Positions 30,648 to 39,824 of a DNA stretch of 55,098 bases are shown piece after piece (positions within the stretch are counted from its first letter, which is position 1; the number at the start of each line of letters is the position of its first letter). Origin of the DNA: a virus; the IMG/VR virus record IMGVR_UViG_3300013119_000328, positions 1-55,098 of that record. The stretch is one strand, 5' to 3'. Under the pieces are notes generated by a model. That model was not told the DNA's origin and ran no database searches. It was given only the letters and a program-made list of their open reading frames with translations. The position numbers and the translations under genes are program-made.

Positions 30648-33638
30648 TTAGTCCTCGAAGGATGCCCCTGTGTTTGTGATCGCAAAGTCAATAGCGAAGA
30701 ACTCAACAGAGCGGGTAGGCTTGAGGAGGATCTTTGCGTACATAATGTTACGGTCTTGTAGATCTGGTGTCGTCGTTGACTCGTCCAAAATGAGTTTGAA
30801 GTCCTCAAGTCCGTAGCGTGATTTGACACTGCGGAGGATAGGTTCAGCCTGACCGATGAAGCGGTTCCAGGTAGACTGAGTGTTCTGGTCGAACAACATA
30901 CGACTTGCGATGAAACTGATCTCCTTCTTGAGGTAGATCATTAGGCGGCGCACATTCACTCGATCCAAGGCAGACGGGGTGATTTGTAGTGTCTTCTGTC
31001 CGAAGATTACAATTCCTTCTGCTGGGAACTGGGCGATTGGGTTGATGTTTGCCTCATAAAGAGCGTCACGATCTTCCGATGTTAGGCGACGAGAGGTGTC
31101 TAGGACGGGGATACCAGCGGCACCCTCGCTTAGTCCGCCTCGGGAAAAACCAGCAGGAGCGAACCATGGAGCCTTCACACGATCCGTGTGAGAGTAGGCA
31201 CCGAGGGCTGCGATTGATGGAGGAGCCCAGAGGTTCTGGCTCGTGAACGTATCCTGAATCTTGATCCAGGGGTAGTAGCAAGCACCATAAGAAGTGTTGA
31301 GCCCACGGTCACGCAAAGCGTCGACTGTGGTCTCTATGCTGTTGGCGCTGCGAACTTCAAACGAAGTCTTGGCTTCCGCTGCGGGGATGAGGCTTCCGCT
31401 TGACAAATCGATGATTGCCATGGCATCACCTCGGTTCTCACAAACATCTACCATCTTCTGAGTTGTTGCTGTGTCTGTGACGCCAGGCGCTACGAGCAGG
31501 TTGTACTGAGCGGCCTCTGGGTCACGGACAACATCGATTGCTCGCACTAAAGTGTGCTTGGCGTAGTCAGTCGTCTCGGTGCCGAGAGCAGAGTTGCGGA
31601 AAGGCTCACGCTCAAGGATGTCTAGTCCGTCTGTTCCGCCATGGAGGCAGGTTGTGAACTTGGTGAATCCAGCATTGAGGACGTTCTTCCAACTCTCGTC
31701 TTGGGTAAGAGGGTTGACCGATGCGCCTCCACGAACCTTTGCCGTGGGGAAGTCCTTGCCTGCCGTGAAACTATCGCCGGCGAGGCGGGCACCACGGACA
31801 TATTCCGCTGAGGTGGGCTTGTCCGTCACCGGCTTCACATCATCCAATGTAAAGACATAAGGCGTGACTACCGTGGAAGTGGTGAGATTGGGGTCTGAGG
31901 TGGCTCCGGCTTCCTCGATGCCATAGGCGACAGTCGGATCGTTGACCCCTTGTGCTAGACCGCAGAGCATATCAATGACCGAAGGATTCAGTGAGGCGTC
32001 TGTGTGGCTCTTGCCTAGGTAGGTACCAAAATAAGACTTCTTGGGGGCTGCGCCTACCCAAGATGAGTCAGTGACGAGTGGCACCTCAGGGAATCGGAAC
32101 TCAGGGGCGTGAGCGAGGACGCCATCCAGGATGCGGGCGTCGAGGGCGGCGCTGGAACCCTTCGTCCCGAAAGCGCCAACACCGGAACCGTCGAGCATGG
32201 TTTCGGCAGAGCTGACGAAGTCAGTGGCTGCGGCAACCAAGTTTACGTTGCGATACTTGGGAGCGCCCCAAAACCCGAAGGGTAGGTAGGCTGCATCGGC
32301 AGATCCCGCATCGACATCGGAGTCCATCACCACTCGAACGATGTTCGACTTGTTTGAGTGATTGCCGTAAGCCTTCATTCTCTTCTCAGAGGAGTCGTAC
32401 TTGGAGTAGCGGTCGCCGATCTTGGCCGCAATATAATTGGGGGAAGATGGGTTTAGGTTACACCCAGAGAACCTCTCTAGCGTCTCTGGGCGGGCGTCTG
32501 TGTCCCCAAGGCGTCGAAGGAGGATAGTGAAAGTACCATAAGGATCTGAAGTATTTGTTGACGCCTTGATGTCGACGACGGATATCTTGACTTCACGCTG
32601 AGTCTGTGATCCCCCGTCAAGCGCCTCAATGCGGAATAGTTTCTGCATATCTTCTGGCTTGTATCCGGCGATGTTGCCCGAGATGTCTTGTGAGATAAAC
32701 CAACCTGTGGATGCTTTCTGGGATGCGTAAAGACGATTGGATTGTTCTTCTTGTCCGCCACCCGTAGATTGTAGCGGCATAAGGGCTGCAAGATATTTCT
32801 CGGTAGAGACATTTGGTTCGACTTGTTCTCCACCCAACTGGGAATACATCTGGTTGAAGTCGCCGCCGACTACGTGCTCAAACGACTCGCCCAAGAAGTA
32901 GTTCTCGACCGTGTTATTTATGTCACTGTTGAGGAGCGTTGGGTTTGTGTTTAGAACCTTACGGATGAATTTGTCGCTATTGCGATCGAAGTTGAATTCT
33001 TTGATAGAGTCATCGCCCATCACCAACTTGACATGTCCAGCGGTGGCGCTCTCAACTAAGGTGCAAGATGCTGTGACAGCGACGTCGGTGCCGGCGGCAG
33101 TATTGTACCCTGACACTCGGGCTCGGTTACCCGCCACTCCTGTCTTGTTGTAGATGACGGCAACAAGTGACCCTGTTAGTTGTCCGTTGTTGGCGTCGAT
33201 TGCAGCAGATCCTGAAGGAAATAAGAACAGCCCCTGTGCTCCACCCGTATTATCGTCGGCAGACAAGTTTCCAACCTTCCAACCAGCAGCGCCATCGGTT
33301 CCATCGGCGGCGTCGGGGTGTTGCTCGCCAAGTAGGCGAACCATGGTTACTGTTGGGTTATTCTTCAGCCATGCCTGAGCAGCATAGGCGGCATATGTAG
33401 GAGCGGTGAGGTTTCCGTCACGCCACACATCCTCTCCTTGGGCTCCGGCAACAGGCTCGCCGAATACAGTGACGAACTCAGAGTAGGACTCTACAGTCAC
33501 AGGGCGCATCCCAGGTCCCTTGCGGGTTCTGCCGATGATCATCGGTCCGATGGTGCCAGGCTCTCTTGGTAGTTGCGAGTTGTCGATTTCGTTGACGAAC
33601 ACGCCAGGGGATACAAATTTGAATTTCTTCTCAGACAT
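30648..33638 (-). CDS. gp18: Tail sheath protein, gp18-like
   Basis: A 996-aa contractile sheath protein, longer than T4 gp18 (659 aa). The N-terminus FVSPGVFVNEIDNSQLPREP is the typical sheath start. The C-terminus has GIVIFGQKTLQITPSALDRV, NVRRLMIYLKKEISFIASRM and LFDQNTQSTWNRF, the conserved sheath polymerisation domain. The extra length is in the middle, probably surface domains. It is preceded by a strong ribosome site and a candidate late promoter. Confidence 0.93.
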   Translation of the reverse strand: MSEKKFKFVSPGVFVNEIDNSQLPREPGTIGPMIIGRTRKGPGMRPVTVESYSEFVTVFGEPVAGAQGEDVWRDGNLTAPTYAAYAAQAWLKNNPTVTMVRLLGEQHPDAADGTDGAAGWKVGNLSADDNTGGAQGLFLFPSGSAAIDANNGQLTGSLVAVIYNKTGVAGNRARVSGYNTAAGTDVAVTASCTLVESATAGHVKLVMGDDSIKEFNFDRNSDKFIRKVLNTNPTLLNSDINNTVENYFLGESFEHVVGGDFNQMYSQLGGEQVEPNVSTEKYLAALMPLQSTGGGQEEQSNRLYASQKASTGWFISQDISGNIAGYKPEDMQKLFRIEALDGGSQTQREVKISVVDIKASTNTSDPYGTFTILLRRLGDTDARPETLERFSGCNLNPSSPNYIAAKIGDRYSKYDSSEKRMKAYGNHSNKSNIVRVVMDSDVDAGSADAAYLPFGFWGAPKYRNVNLVAAATDFVSSAETMLDGSGVGAFGTKGSSAALDARILDGVLAHAPEFRFPEVPLVTDSSWVGAAPKKSYFGTYLGKSHTDASLNPSVIDMLCGLAQGVNDPTVAYGIEEAGATSDPNLTTSTVVTPYVFTLDDVKPVTDKPTSAEYVRGARLAGDSFTAGKDFPTAKVRGGASVNPLTQDESWKNVLNAGFTKFTTCLHGGTDGLDILEREPFRNSALGTETTDYAKHTLVRAIDVVRDPEAAQYNLLVAPGVTDTATTQKMVDVCENRGDAMAIIDLSSGSLIPAAEAKTSFEVRSANSIETTVDALRDRGLNTSYGACYYPWIKIQDTFTSQNLWAPPSIAALGAYSHTDRVKAPWFAPAGFSRGGLSEGAAGIPVLDTSRRLTSEDRDALYEANINPIAQFPAEGIVIFGQKTLQITPSALDRVNVRRLMIYLKKEISFIASRMLFDQNTQSTWNRFIGQAEPILRSVKSRYGLEDFKLILDESTTTPDLQDRNIMYAKILLKPTRSVEFFAIDFAITNTGASFED

Positions 33639-33690
33639 TTAGGGTTTCTCCTTGTTTATATAAAGCGTCTCTATGGTCGCCTGCTCTTTA

Positions 33691-33720
33691 CTAAATAGTG
33701 TTGTTTGTGACCAAACGACT
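33691..33720 (-). promoter_or_regulatory. Candidate late promoter for the sheath gene
   Basis: AGTCGTTT (33720-33713), 14 nt, CTATTTAGT (33698-33690) on the minus strand, 53 nt before the sheath start. The same two blocks with the same 14-nt spacing occur before the scaffold gene. Confidence 0.5.
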
Positions 33721-33727
33721 ATTAGTG

Positions 33728-34636
33728 TTAGGGGTTGATTTTATTCTTCTTGCCAACTACCTCAAATACATCGGGGTTGGACGAGGTCTTCTTCTTGATG
33801 TGATAGTCTAGTTCGTCCTGTGTGATTGCTCTTTCTCTTTGGAACTTGACTTCTGCTGCTGTCTCTCTCACTACGATAAATGGTTGTTCTTGGTTTACAT
33901 CATCCCCTATGATATACCCTAAAACCTTGATTGTTAAGGTGGTGTTAAACTTTCTTTCTTCTTGCCCGAGAGAGGCTGCGTTATTGTCTTGGGAGAAAGA
34001 GGGCTGGATGAAGGCTTCGTACTTGTTGCCTTCGTGGCGAATGATGAAGGAGTTTTGGGCTCCGGTTCTCGTCATAAAAGGTGTTGTGAGTTGGTTCATC
34101 TGCTGGAGATACTCTGTTGTGATTGAGATTGTGAACTCTACATCCAAATAGACAGGCTGGGGGATGCTGATTGTTTCGTAGACGATCTTGCTGTTTTCAC
34201 GAGGCCCAGTTTTGAAGGTTTTGTCGCCAGATGGGCGAATGCTGTCTGCGTTTGCTCTGTCTCTTGTTTTCTCCTGTTGGACACGGCGGGCTATAGTGAC
34301 TGAGCCGCCTTTAGCATCGGGGTTAGGGGGCATATTTGCCCAATAGATGCCTCGACTGCCAGGGTCCTTCGTGATGGAGGTTCTCTCGACGGAAATCATC
34401 GGATAAATGAGTGTTGATTGTTTGTCGCGAAGGTTCACACTGCTCTTTATCATGTGTGCCCGCTCTTGGGTTGAGAAAAGTACAGGTACCTTCTTGAAAC
34501 CCTTGTTCGTGTCGCAAAACAAGTTCATCGTCTCATCAACATGTCTGAAAAGAGCGAAATCAATCGTCTCCAGGGTCGATGGGTTTATTGGGAAGTGTGT
34601 CTTCTTCTGTTCGTCTAACTCTGTTCTACGAGGCAT
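33728..34636 (-). CDS. Neck/tail structural protein, conserved in marine T4-like phages
   Basis: A 302-aa protein (FPINPSTLETIDFALFRHVD, VPVLFSTQERAHMIKSSVNL, IYPMISVERTSITKDPGSRG, VYETISIPQPVYLDVEFTIS). This set of phrases recurs in virion proteins of marine T4-like phages next to the sheath gene. The function is not established to me; a tail-completion or sheath-terminator role is possible. It overlaps the next upstream gene by 11 nt. Confidence 0.7.
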   Translation of the reverse strand: MPRRTELDEQKKTHFPINPSTLETIDFALFRHVDETMNLFCDTNKGFKKVPVLFSTQERAHMIKSSVNLRDKQSTLIYPMISVERTSITKDPGSRGIYWANMPPNPDAKGGSVTIARRVQQEKTRDRANADSIRPSGDKTFKTGPRENSKIVYETISIPQPVYLDVEFTISITTEYLQQMNQLTTPFMTRTGAQNSFIIRHEGNKYEAFIQPSFSQDNNAASLGQEERKFNTTLTIKVLGYIIGDDVNQEQPFIVVRETAAEVKFQRERAITQDELDYHIKKKTSSNPDVFEVVGKKNKINP

Positions 34637-35114
34637 CGAATAAACCCTCCCTTGCCTTGCGACATGTTGCTACAACTTCCAGCTTGGAGCCGTCCTGTCC
34701 GAATAGGTACCTCGGCTCTTGGAGTTGCGTTATTTCATAGTATTTGTTGTCGTACTGGACGAAGTCGCCCTCTCTCACCCACAAATCCTGATCCTCTGTG
34801 AGGCGTCTCTTGTGAAAGTGTGCCTCGAAGCTGTCCGTCTTATCTAAACCAAACTTCTCGGATTTGCTCTCGCTTCCGCTGTAGTTGATTAGGACATAGA
34901 CCCTTATTGGGTTTAGGAAGGTCTTCTTTATCGCCTCGCCATAGAGGGCGTGGTAGTTTGTCCTCTTTTGGTCTATCGGGAAGTACAATAGTTGCTGTCC
35001 TATTACCTTCTCTATTATCTCGTCGTTGACCTGTTTTACTAAGTCTTTTTCTTTTTGCCCGACGAAGAGAGGGGCGGGTGGGGACTCGGGTTGGGACCAT
35101 TTGTTATCACTCAT
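34626..35114 (-). CDS. Head-tail connector-like structural protein
   Basis: A 162-aa protein with VIGQQLLYFPIDQKRTNYHA, LYGEAIKKTFLNPIRVYVLI and FHKRRLTEDQDLWVREGDFV, a set found in neck proteins of marine T4-like phages. It probably forms part of the connector between portal and tail. The N-terminal 40 residues are Pro-rich, then Lys-rich. Start ATG 35114. Confidence 0.65.
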   Translation of the reverse strand: MSDNKWSQPESPPAPLFVGQKEKDLVKQVNDEIIEKVIGQQLLYFPIDQKRTNYHALYGEAIKKTFLNPIRVYVLINYSGSESKSEKFGLDKTDSFEAHFHKRRLTEDQDLWVREGDFVQYDNKYYEITQLQEPRYLFGQDGSKLEVVATCRKAREGLFDAS

Positions 35115-35120
35115 TTGCTA

Positions 35121-36365
35121 TTATCCTACGTAAATGCCTTGGGGAACTCGTTTGAGGACGTTCTCCGTAGCGTCTTGTAGGCTCTGATCGCTCTCGGCGA
35201 GCTTGCCGTAGGTCAACTCATCGAACACAGTCTTGAGTTCTTCTCTCAACTTGTCTTGCTCTTCCTTTCCCTGCGATATGAGGTCTGAGCCGTTTAGGGT
35301 GATGTCGTTGCCCGGGATCGGAATAGAGGAGAGCTTGGAGCGGACCTGACCGAGCGTCTCTTTGCAAAGAGCAAGCGCAAAGCGTCGGATCCAGTGTTTG
35401 CCTACCGAGTTGATGTTCTCAAAAGGGACATTCGGGAATGGGAGAGAATTGACATTATTGATGCCGTCTGCGCCGTACTTGCGATCTGACTCTTCCTCGT
35501 AGGACTCGTTGGCTACGCGGAAGCGAACCCACATCTTCTCGGCTGAATATGATGATGGGGTTGGGTAAAGGCGAAGGCGGTTGTTGTGAATCTCGTAGGA
35601 ATAGTGCGATGCTCTCACTTTTAGGGAGTTCTCGAATGCGGATGCGTAGAGTTCCTGTTGCCACACAGGTACAGCCTCAAATGTGCTGTTTGCTCCATAT
35701 TGTCCGTAGGTGCCAGCCTTGAAGCCTCGTCCGCTGTTGGTGTGTCCGAAGAAACGCCAGATAGAGGTGTTGGGCTTGAAATATAACTTGTCAATCAATA
35801 TCTTGTTGTTGCCGACCAAAGAGGAAAAGGCGTCTTGGCCTGCTACGAGGTCTTGGAGGTCATAGTCCTGCTGGTTGTCTACAAGGTCAAACGAAGCAGA
35901 ATAGGTCTTCTCATGGCTGTTTAGCCCTGCTTGGGCGGCGATGGAGGCGGCGACGTGGGATGAATAGAACAAAGTGAAGCGAGGCAACTTGAGGTTCGGT
36001 TTGATGTTTAGGTCGGCACCATCGGAGCGATAGGCGGTCATCTCGCCGTCTTCGTTGAATGAACCAGTTGCGCCACCGAGCATGTCGGAAAGGACGTTCT
36101 TGGCTTGATGGGTATTTAGGAGATATGAGTACTCCAAACAAGACTCTTCGTATGCCTTGTAGACGTTGGCGGACTCGATCTCGATGTCGAGCATGTTCCC
36201 GCCAAGCTTACCATAGACATAGGCGACTTGGTCGGATGCGCCGTTGTTGAAGGCGGCAGTCGTGTAAATGCCATACGCAAGGGCGGCTTGGACTGCCGAA
36301 GCGTCCCCTGTTGCCGGTAGTGCTTTGGCGCTTGTTGTGCTTTTGGGTGATAGATCTGTGGGCAT
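35121..36365 (-). CDS. Neck/virion structural protein
   Basis: A 414-aa protein starting MPTDLSPKSTTSAKALPATG, with a middle part NKILIDKLYFKPNTSIWRFF and SYEIHNNRLRLYPTPSSYSA. It resembles large neck proteins of T4-like phages (gp13/gp14 region) in position and composition, but I cannot give a firm match. A CTATTTAG signal lies 39 nt upstream, so it is expressed late. Confidence 0.6.
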   Translation of the reverse strand: MPTDLSPKSTTSAKALPATGDASAVQAALAYGIYTTAAFNNGASDQVAYVYGKLGGNMLDIEIESANVYKAYEESCLEYSYLLNTHQAKNVLSDMLGGATGSFNEDGEMTAYRSDGADLNIKPNLKLPRFTLFYSSHVAASIAAQAGLNSHEKTYSASFDLVDNQQDYDLQDLVAGQDAFSSLVGNNKILIDKLYFKPNTSIWRFFGHTNSGRGFKAGTYGQYGANSTFEAVPVWQQELYASAFENSLKVRASHYSYEIHNNRLRLYPTPSSYSAEKMWVRFRVANESYEEESDRKYGADGINNVNSLPFPNVPFENINSVGKHWIRRFALALCKETLGQVRSKLSSIPIPGNDITLNGSDLISQGKEEQDKLREELKTVFDELTYGKLAESDQSLQDATENVLKRVPQGIYVG

Positions 36366-36403
36366 CTGTGTTGCTCCTATTGTTAGGCGTAGGTGTAACC
36401 TTA

Positions 36404-36411
36404 CTAAATAG
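36404..36411 (-). promoter_or_regulatory. Candidate late-promoter element CTATTTAG
   Basis: CTATTTAGTAAGG on the minus strand, 39 nt before the neck gene start, in the gap left after the homing endonuclease gene. The extended form CTATTTAGTAA is shared with the sheath-gene copy. Confidence 0.45.
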
Positions 36412-36426
36412 GTTGGGCGAGGATGT

Positions 36427-37920
36427 TTAGTCTATCTCCATCATAAAGATGTTTGAGCCACAGCCGTAAACCTTTCTTACTCCTGCTTCTTCTGCTACTT
36501 GTTTTTCTGTTTTTCCTTTTTGTGCCCGATAATTGAAGCGGTTGTGGCGGACTTTGCCGTCTGTGTACCAATAGTCGAGTTGAGTGGTGCCCTTGTGGGT
36601 GAAACCTGACTTCTCGTAGACTGCGCCCGTGCCGAAGCGAAGATCGGCGTAGGTGAGGATGTTTTGGTAGCTTTGTTCCTTTGCCCACACAAGCGCCCTT
36701 GATAGGAGGCGAGTGAAGCCACCGACGACGATAGTATCGGTCTTTGTGGCGAGGCGGGCGATCTCTATCGCAGCGGCGTCACGATATTTCTTGTGGGCTG
36801 GAGTGCGGAGAGACAAGGCGGTGACGAGGGTGCCTTCATGATATAGCCCAAAGGTGATCTTGGATTTTGTGTTGCCGGAAATGTGATTGGATGCGAAAAA
36901 GTCCCTTGACTGAACTCGGGGGACGATGGCGACTTCACACTTTCTCGCAAATAGACGATTATCGACCTTGTTTGCTCGCTGGCGGATCATCGACTCAACG
37001 ATGGGGCGCTTTTCTGCCCACTCGTCCGAAAAAATGTGGAACAACCTGATGTCGCTTGCTGAACAGGCTTCTGTCTTCTCCTTGTGGTACCCTTTTCCCT
37101 TCCTGTCCTCTGTATGCCAGTAAAGTCCGTTGTACTCTATCGCTAAACGTGACTCGGGGACATAAATGTCCAACTCCCTCGGCCCGATCACCGATCTCGT
37201 GTTGTGCTCCACCTTCTCAAACAAGGTTTCTGTGAAACTTCTCACCTCTCGCTCCTCCAAGGACGCTGGGGTGCAAGTTCGACAAACTGCATGGTTGTGC
37301 AACATAAACCAAGATCGTTTCTCGATAGTTCCACACTCTACACAGCGGGCGTCCATTAGGACATGTTGATTTTCGTAATCTTCATATTTATTGAGTATCT
37401 CATAGCGGGTGACTAACTCGTCTGAACCCTCTGCAAAACGCTCACTCGTCAGTCCCTTATTGCTGTTTCTCCACTCTTCTAGCCCACGAAGAGTTGCCTC
37501 GTGGAGTGAGCGACCATACCAAGGGTTTCCCGCTCCCGTCATTCTCTTGGCGTGGGCGGCGACTGAAGGGGAGTTTTCCTTAGTTAGCCCCTTGCGCCAT
37601 GAGGCGCTTGGTCCTGTGTCGGAGCCAAATCCATAGAGGCGGGCAAATTCAGATTTAGATTGGGCTACATGTTTCTCGCAATATCTTCTAAATGAATAGT
37701 CCCCTCTGACGTATCTTGTGTCCTCGCCACACTCCTTGCAGGGTGGTCTGGTGCCCCCAAAATAGTGCTTTATGAGATATTCATCCATCTTCATTTTGTG
37801 CTTTGCTCCGATGTGCCCCGCGAAGGACGCCTTCGTGGCACACTGCTTGCCGCACTCTCTACAGAGCATTATCTCTTTGTCTGTCGCTTCGGGGCGGTGG
37901 TTCATCCTGTTCTTCTTCAT
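36427..37920 (-). CDS. Vsr/EDxHD-type homing endonuclease with zinc fingers
   Basis: A 497-aa free-standing endonuclease. The N-terminal third carries zinc modules: a C2H2 finger (CRECGKQCATKASFAGHIGA...), CKECGEDTRYV, and CVECGTIEKRSWF with VCRTC. The nuclease core is EEREVRSFTETLF, RELDIYVPESRLAIEYNGLY and WHTE (about residues 228-270), as in I-Bth0305I-like enzymes. A C-terminal domain (about 325-470) with FFASNHISGN, VVGGFTRLLSRAL and YADLRFGTGAVYEKSGF resembles a GNAT-like fold. It has its own promoter and ribosome site and sits between capsid and neck genes. Confidence 0.88.
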   Translation of the reverse strand: MKKNRMNHRPEATDKEIMLCRECGKQCATKASFAGHIGAKHKMKMDEYLIKHYFGGTRPPCKECGEDTRYVRGDYSFRRYCEKHVAQSKSEFARLYGFGSDTGPSASWRKGLTKENSPSVAAHAKRMTGAGNPWYGRSLHEATLRGLEEWRNSNKGLTSERFAEGSDELVTRYEILNKYEDYENQHVLMDARCVECGTIEKRSWFMLHNHAVCRTCTPASLEEREVRSFTETLFEKVEHNTRSVIGPRELDIYVPESRLAIEYNGLYWHTEDRKGKGYHKEKTEACSASDIRLFHIFSDEWAEKRPIVESMIRQRANKVDNRLFARKCEVAIVPRVQSRDFFASNHISGNTKSKITFGLYHEGTLVTALSLRTPAHKKYRDAAAIEIARLATKTDTIVVGGFTRLLSRALVWAKEQSYQNILTYADLRFGTGAVYEKSGFTHKGTTQLDYWYTDGKVRHNRFNYRAQKGKTEKQVAEEAGVRKVYGCGSNIFMMEID

Positions 37921-37936
37921 AACTTCTCCTCCCCCT

Positions 37937-37965
37937 ATTGTATCATTACTACATAGTGTTGTAAA
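37937..37965 (-). promoter_or_regulatory. Promoter for the homing endonuclease gene
   Basis: TTTACA (37965-37960), 17-nt spacer, TACAAT (37942-37937) on the minus strand, just before the GGAGGAG ribosome site and ATG 37920. Upstream CGGGATAAAACC resembles the dispersed motif. It lies directly after the capsid-gene terminator, so the endonuclease is expressed separately from the late genes. Confidence 0.65.
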
Positions 37966-37998
37966 GGGGGTTTTATCCCGTTAGGCGATGTTCTAGGC

Positions 37999-38031
37999 AA
38001 AAAGAAACCCCGCCACTATGGACGGGGTTCC
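37999..38031 (-). terminator. Rho-independent terminator after the major capsid gene
   Basis: On the minus strand AACCCCG(T), a loop, and CGGGGTT form a GC-rich stem followed by TCTTTTT. It lies about 45 nt after the capsid stop codon. Confidence 0.85.
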
Positions 38032-38074
38032 TAAATTGACCTAACCTATCTCTAGGCGGGTATAGCTTGCGCTA

Positions 38075-39799
38075 TTAGCCCATTAGAAGATCGTGTACCA
38101 CTACCAAGCCGTACATGTCGGGGCGAACCATCTCTTTTGCGAACCTGGTTGACACACCCTTGACTGGCTTGAACGTAGCAGGGTCGATGATGGTGGGTGT
38201 CACCTGTAGCGGGACGTAGGGAGCGTAAACATATCCGCTCTCTAGGAAACCACTTCCTCGACGACCGACTAGGACGAGCGAGCGAGGGAAGTAAGGATCG
38301 ACATAAATGTCCATCTTCTTGCTTAGGCTACCAACCTTCTCTGGACCCCAAGAGCCCTTCTCGTCCTCGTTGCCGACCGACGCACGGAATGCAGCGGTGA
38401 ACTCAAGGATAGAAGCAACGTCGGGAGAGCAGACGAGGAAGTTAGCGCCGCCACGGAGGGTCTTGCGGTGCATGACAGCCGAGAGGTCGTTGATTACCTC
38501 AAGGAGAGTCTCGTACCACTCGCTGACCGAACCAGTGAAGTCCAAGGCAGTGCCCTTATTTCCGGTGGTACGATTGAGGTTCGTACCAGGAACACGAGAC
38601 CAGTGATAGGTTCCGCACTTAGCGCCAGCGATGAGGTCACCAAGGATCTCTTGGTCGATCTCAAGTCCAATCATCTCAGAGAGGACGCTGGTTAGCTCGA
38701 CTTCGGCGTCTACGCTGTGGTAGGCGTTGAGGTCCTGAGCAAGCTCAGGGGTCCACTTGGCCTTGAGCTTCTTGGACACTGCTGTCACAGCGACAGAGTC
38801 AACCTTAAGGTCGATTTCTGCAATAGCATTGCCTGGCTCGTGGAGCATCTGATTTGCAACTGGGATGACAGAACCTACTGCTCCGCCGTCTTCGAGGGGG
38901 TCCGCAGAAGCAAAAGTAAGGTTCCGATCGGTGGCGTCGGCGCCGCTGATGTCGAGCGAGTCGCCAATGACCACTAGGTCCAGCTTATTAGCCGCTGGTG
39001 ATGTGGTCAAGCGACGGACAACGTTGCTTCCTGCCAACTTGACAGAAGAGAGAGCGCTTCCATCTACTTTGGCCCAATCGGCAGCAGAGAGTTGTATGCG
39101 CAGAACGGCAACCTTGTGAGATGACGTTGTAGCCAAGTAGTCCAACAAATCAGCGTCAGCACGAATAGCTGTCATCATGGTGTTTCCGGCGGGGGTGTCG
39201 GCGATGACCTCGGTGTGAGCGAGCGCTGCTAGGTGCTGGATGCTCTTGCCGTCGGCGATAGCGCCGGCTGAGGCGACGCGGTCTGTAATAGTTACAGTTG
39301 CGTGTGCAGAGGCATAGCCGCTATCAAGGTTATAGAAGCCCTGTGGACCTTCAGAGGCTTTTGCTTCTGTCTCGTTACCAAAGTCAACTCCACCTTGGAG
39401 TCCCTTGGCGACAACACGACCACCATAGACAGACTCATCTATAGCATTGTGACCGCTAGCGGTGCCACGTTGGAAGTCCATGAAGAACACGAGACCACTT
39501 GGGAGACTCATGGGTTGGACGGAAACGAGTTCCTGAGCGATTAGTCCTCCGAACACGCGGCGAACTAGTGGGAATGCGACGGCTGCGAAGCCCTCGACGT
39601 CACCACCAGCCATTGTAGACTCCTCTTTGAGAAGCTGTGCGGCTTGGTTCTCTAGTAGACGGGCCATACCATCACGAGCGATATCGCTGGCTAGACCTTC
39701 GAGGAGACCTGTAGCCTCCCATTTGCCAACAAGAGCCTTGCTCTCGTTAGCGACCGAGCGAGCTTGGATGCCCTCGGTTAGTTTTCCTATAATAGACAT
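38075..39799 (-). CDS. gp23: Major capsid protein, gp23-like
   Basis: A 574-aa capsid protein. The segment VANESKALVGKWEATGLLEG and the following SDIARDGMARLLENQAAQLL are typical of T4-type gp23. FPLVRRVFGGLIAQELVSVQ (about 77-96) and LVFFMDFQRGTASG start the HK97-fold part. The C-terminus has ARFAKEMVRPDMYGLVVVHD-like residues (TRFAKEMVRPDMYGLVVV). Start ATG 39799; a terminator follows the gene. Confidence 0.93.
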   Translation of the reverse strand: MSIIGKLTEGIQARSVANESKALVGKWEATGLLEGLASDIARDGMARLLENQAAQLLKEESTMAGGDVEGFAAVAFPLVRRVFGGLIAQELVSVQPMSLPSGLVFFMDFQRGTASGHNAIDESVYGGRVVAKGLQGGVDFGNETEAKASEGPQGFYNLDSGYASAHATVTITDRVASAGAIADGKSIQHLAALAHTEVIADTPAGNTMMTAIRADADLLDYLATTSSHKVAVLRIQLSAADWAKVDGSALSSVKLAGSNVVRRLTTSPAANKLDLVVIGDSLDISGADATDRNLTFASADPLEDGGAVGSVIPVANQMLHEPGNAIAEIDLKVDSVAVTAVSKKLKAKWTPELAQDLNAYHSVDAEVELTSVLSEMIGLEIDQEILGDLIAGAKCGTYHWSRVPGTNLNRTTGNKGTALDFTGSVSEWYETLLEVINDLSAVMHRKTLRGGANFLVCSPDVASILEFTAAFRASVGNEDEKGSWGPEKVGSLSKKMDIYVDPYFPRSLVLVGRRGSGFLESGYVYAPYVPLQVTPTIIDPATFKPVKGVSTRFAKEMVRPDMYGLVVVHDLLMG

Positions 39800-39824
39800 A
39801 TTGTCTTTCTCCTATGTTTGTTTG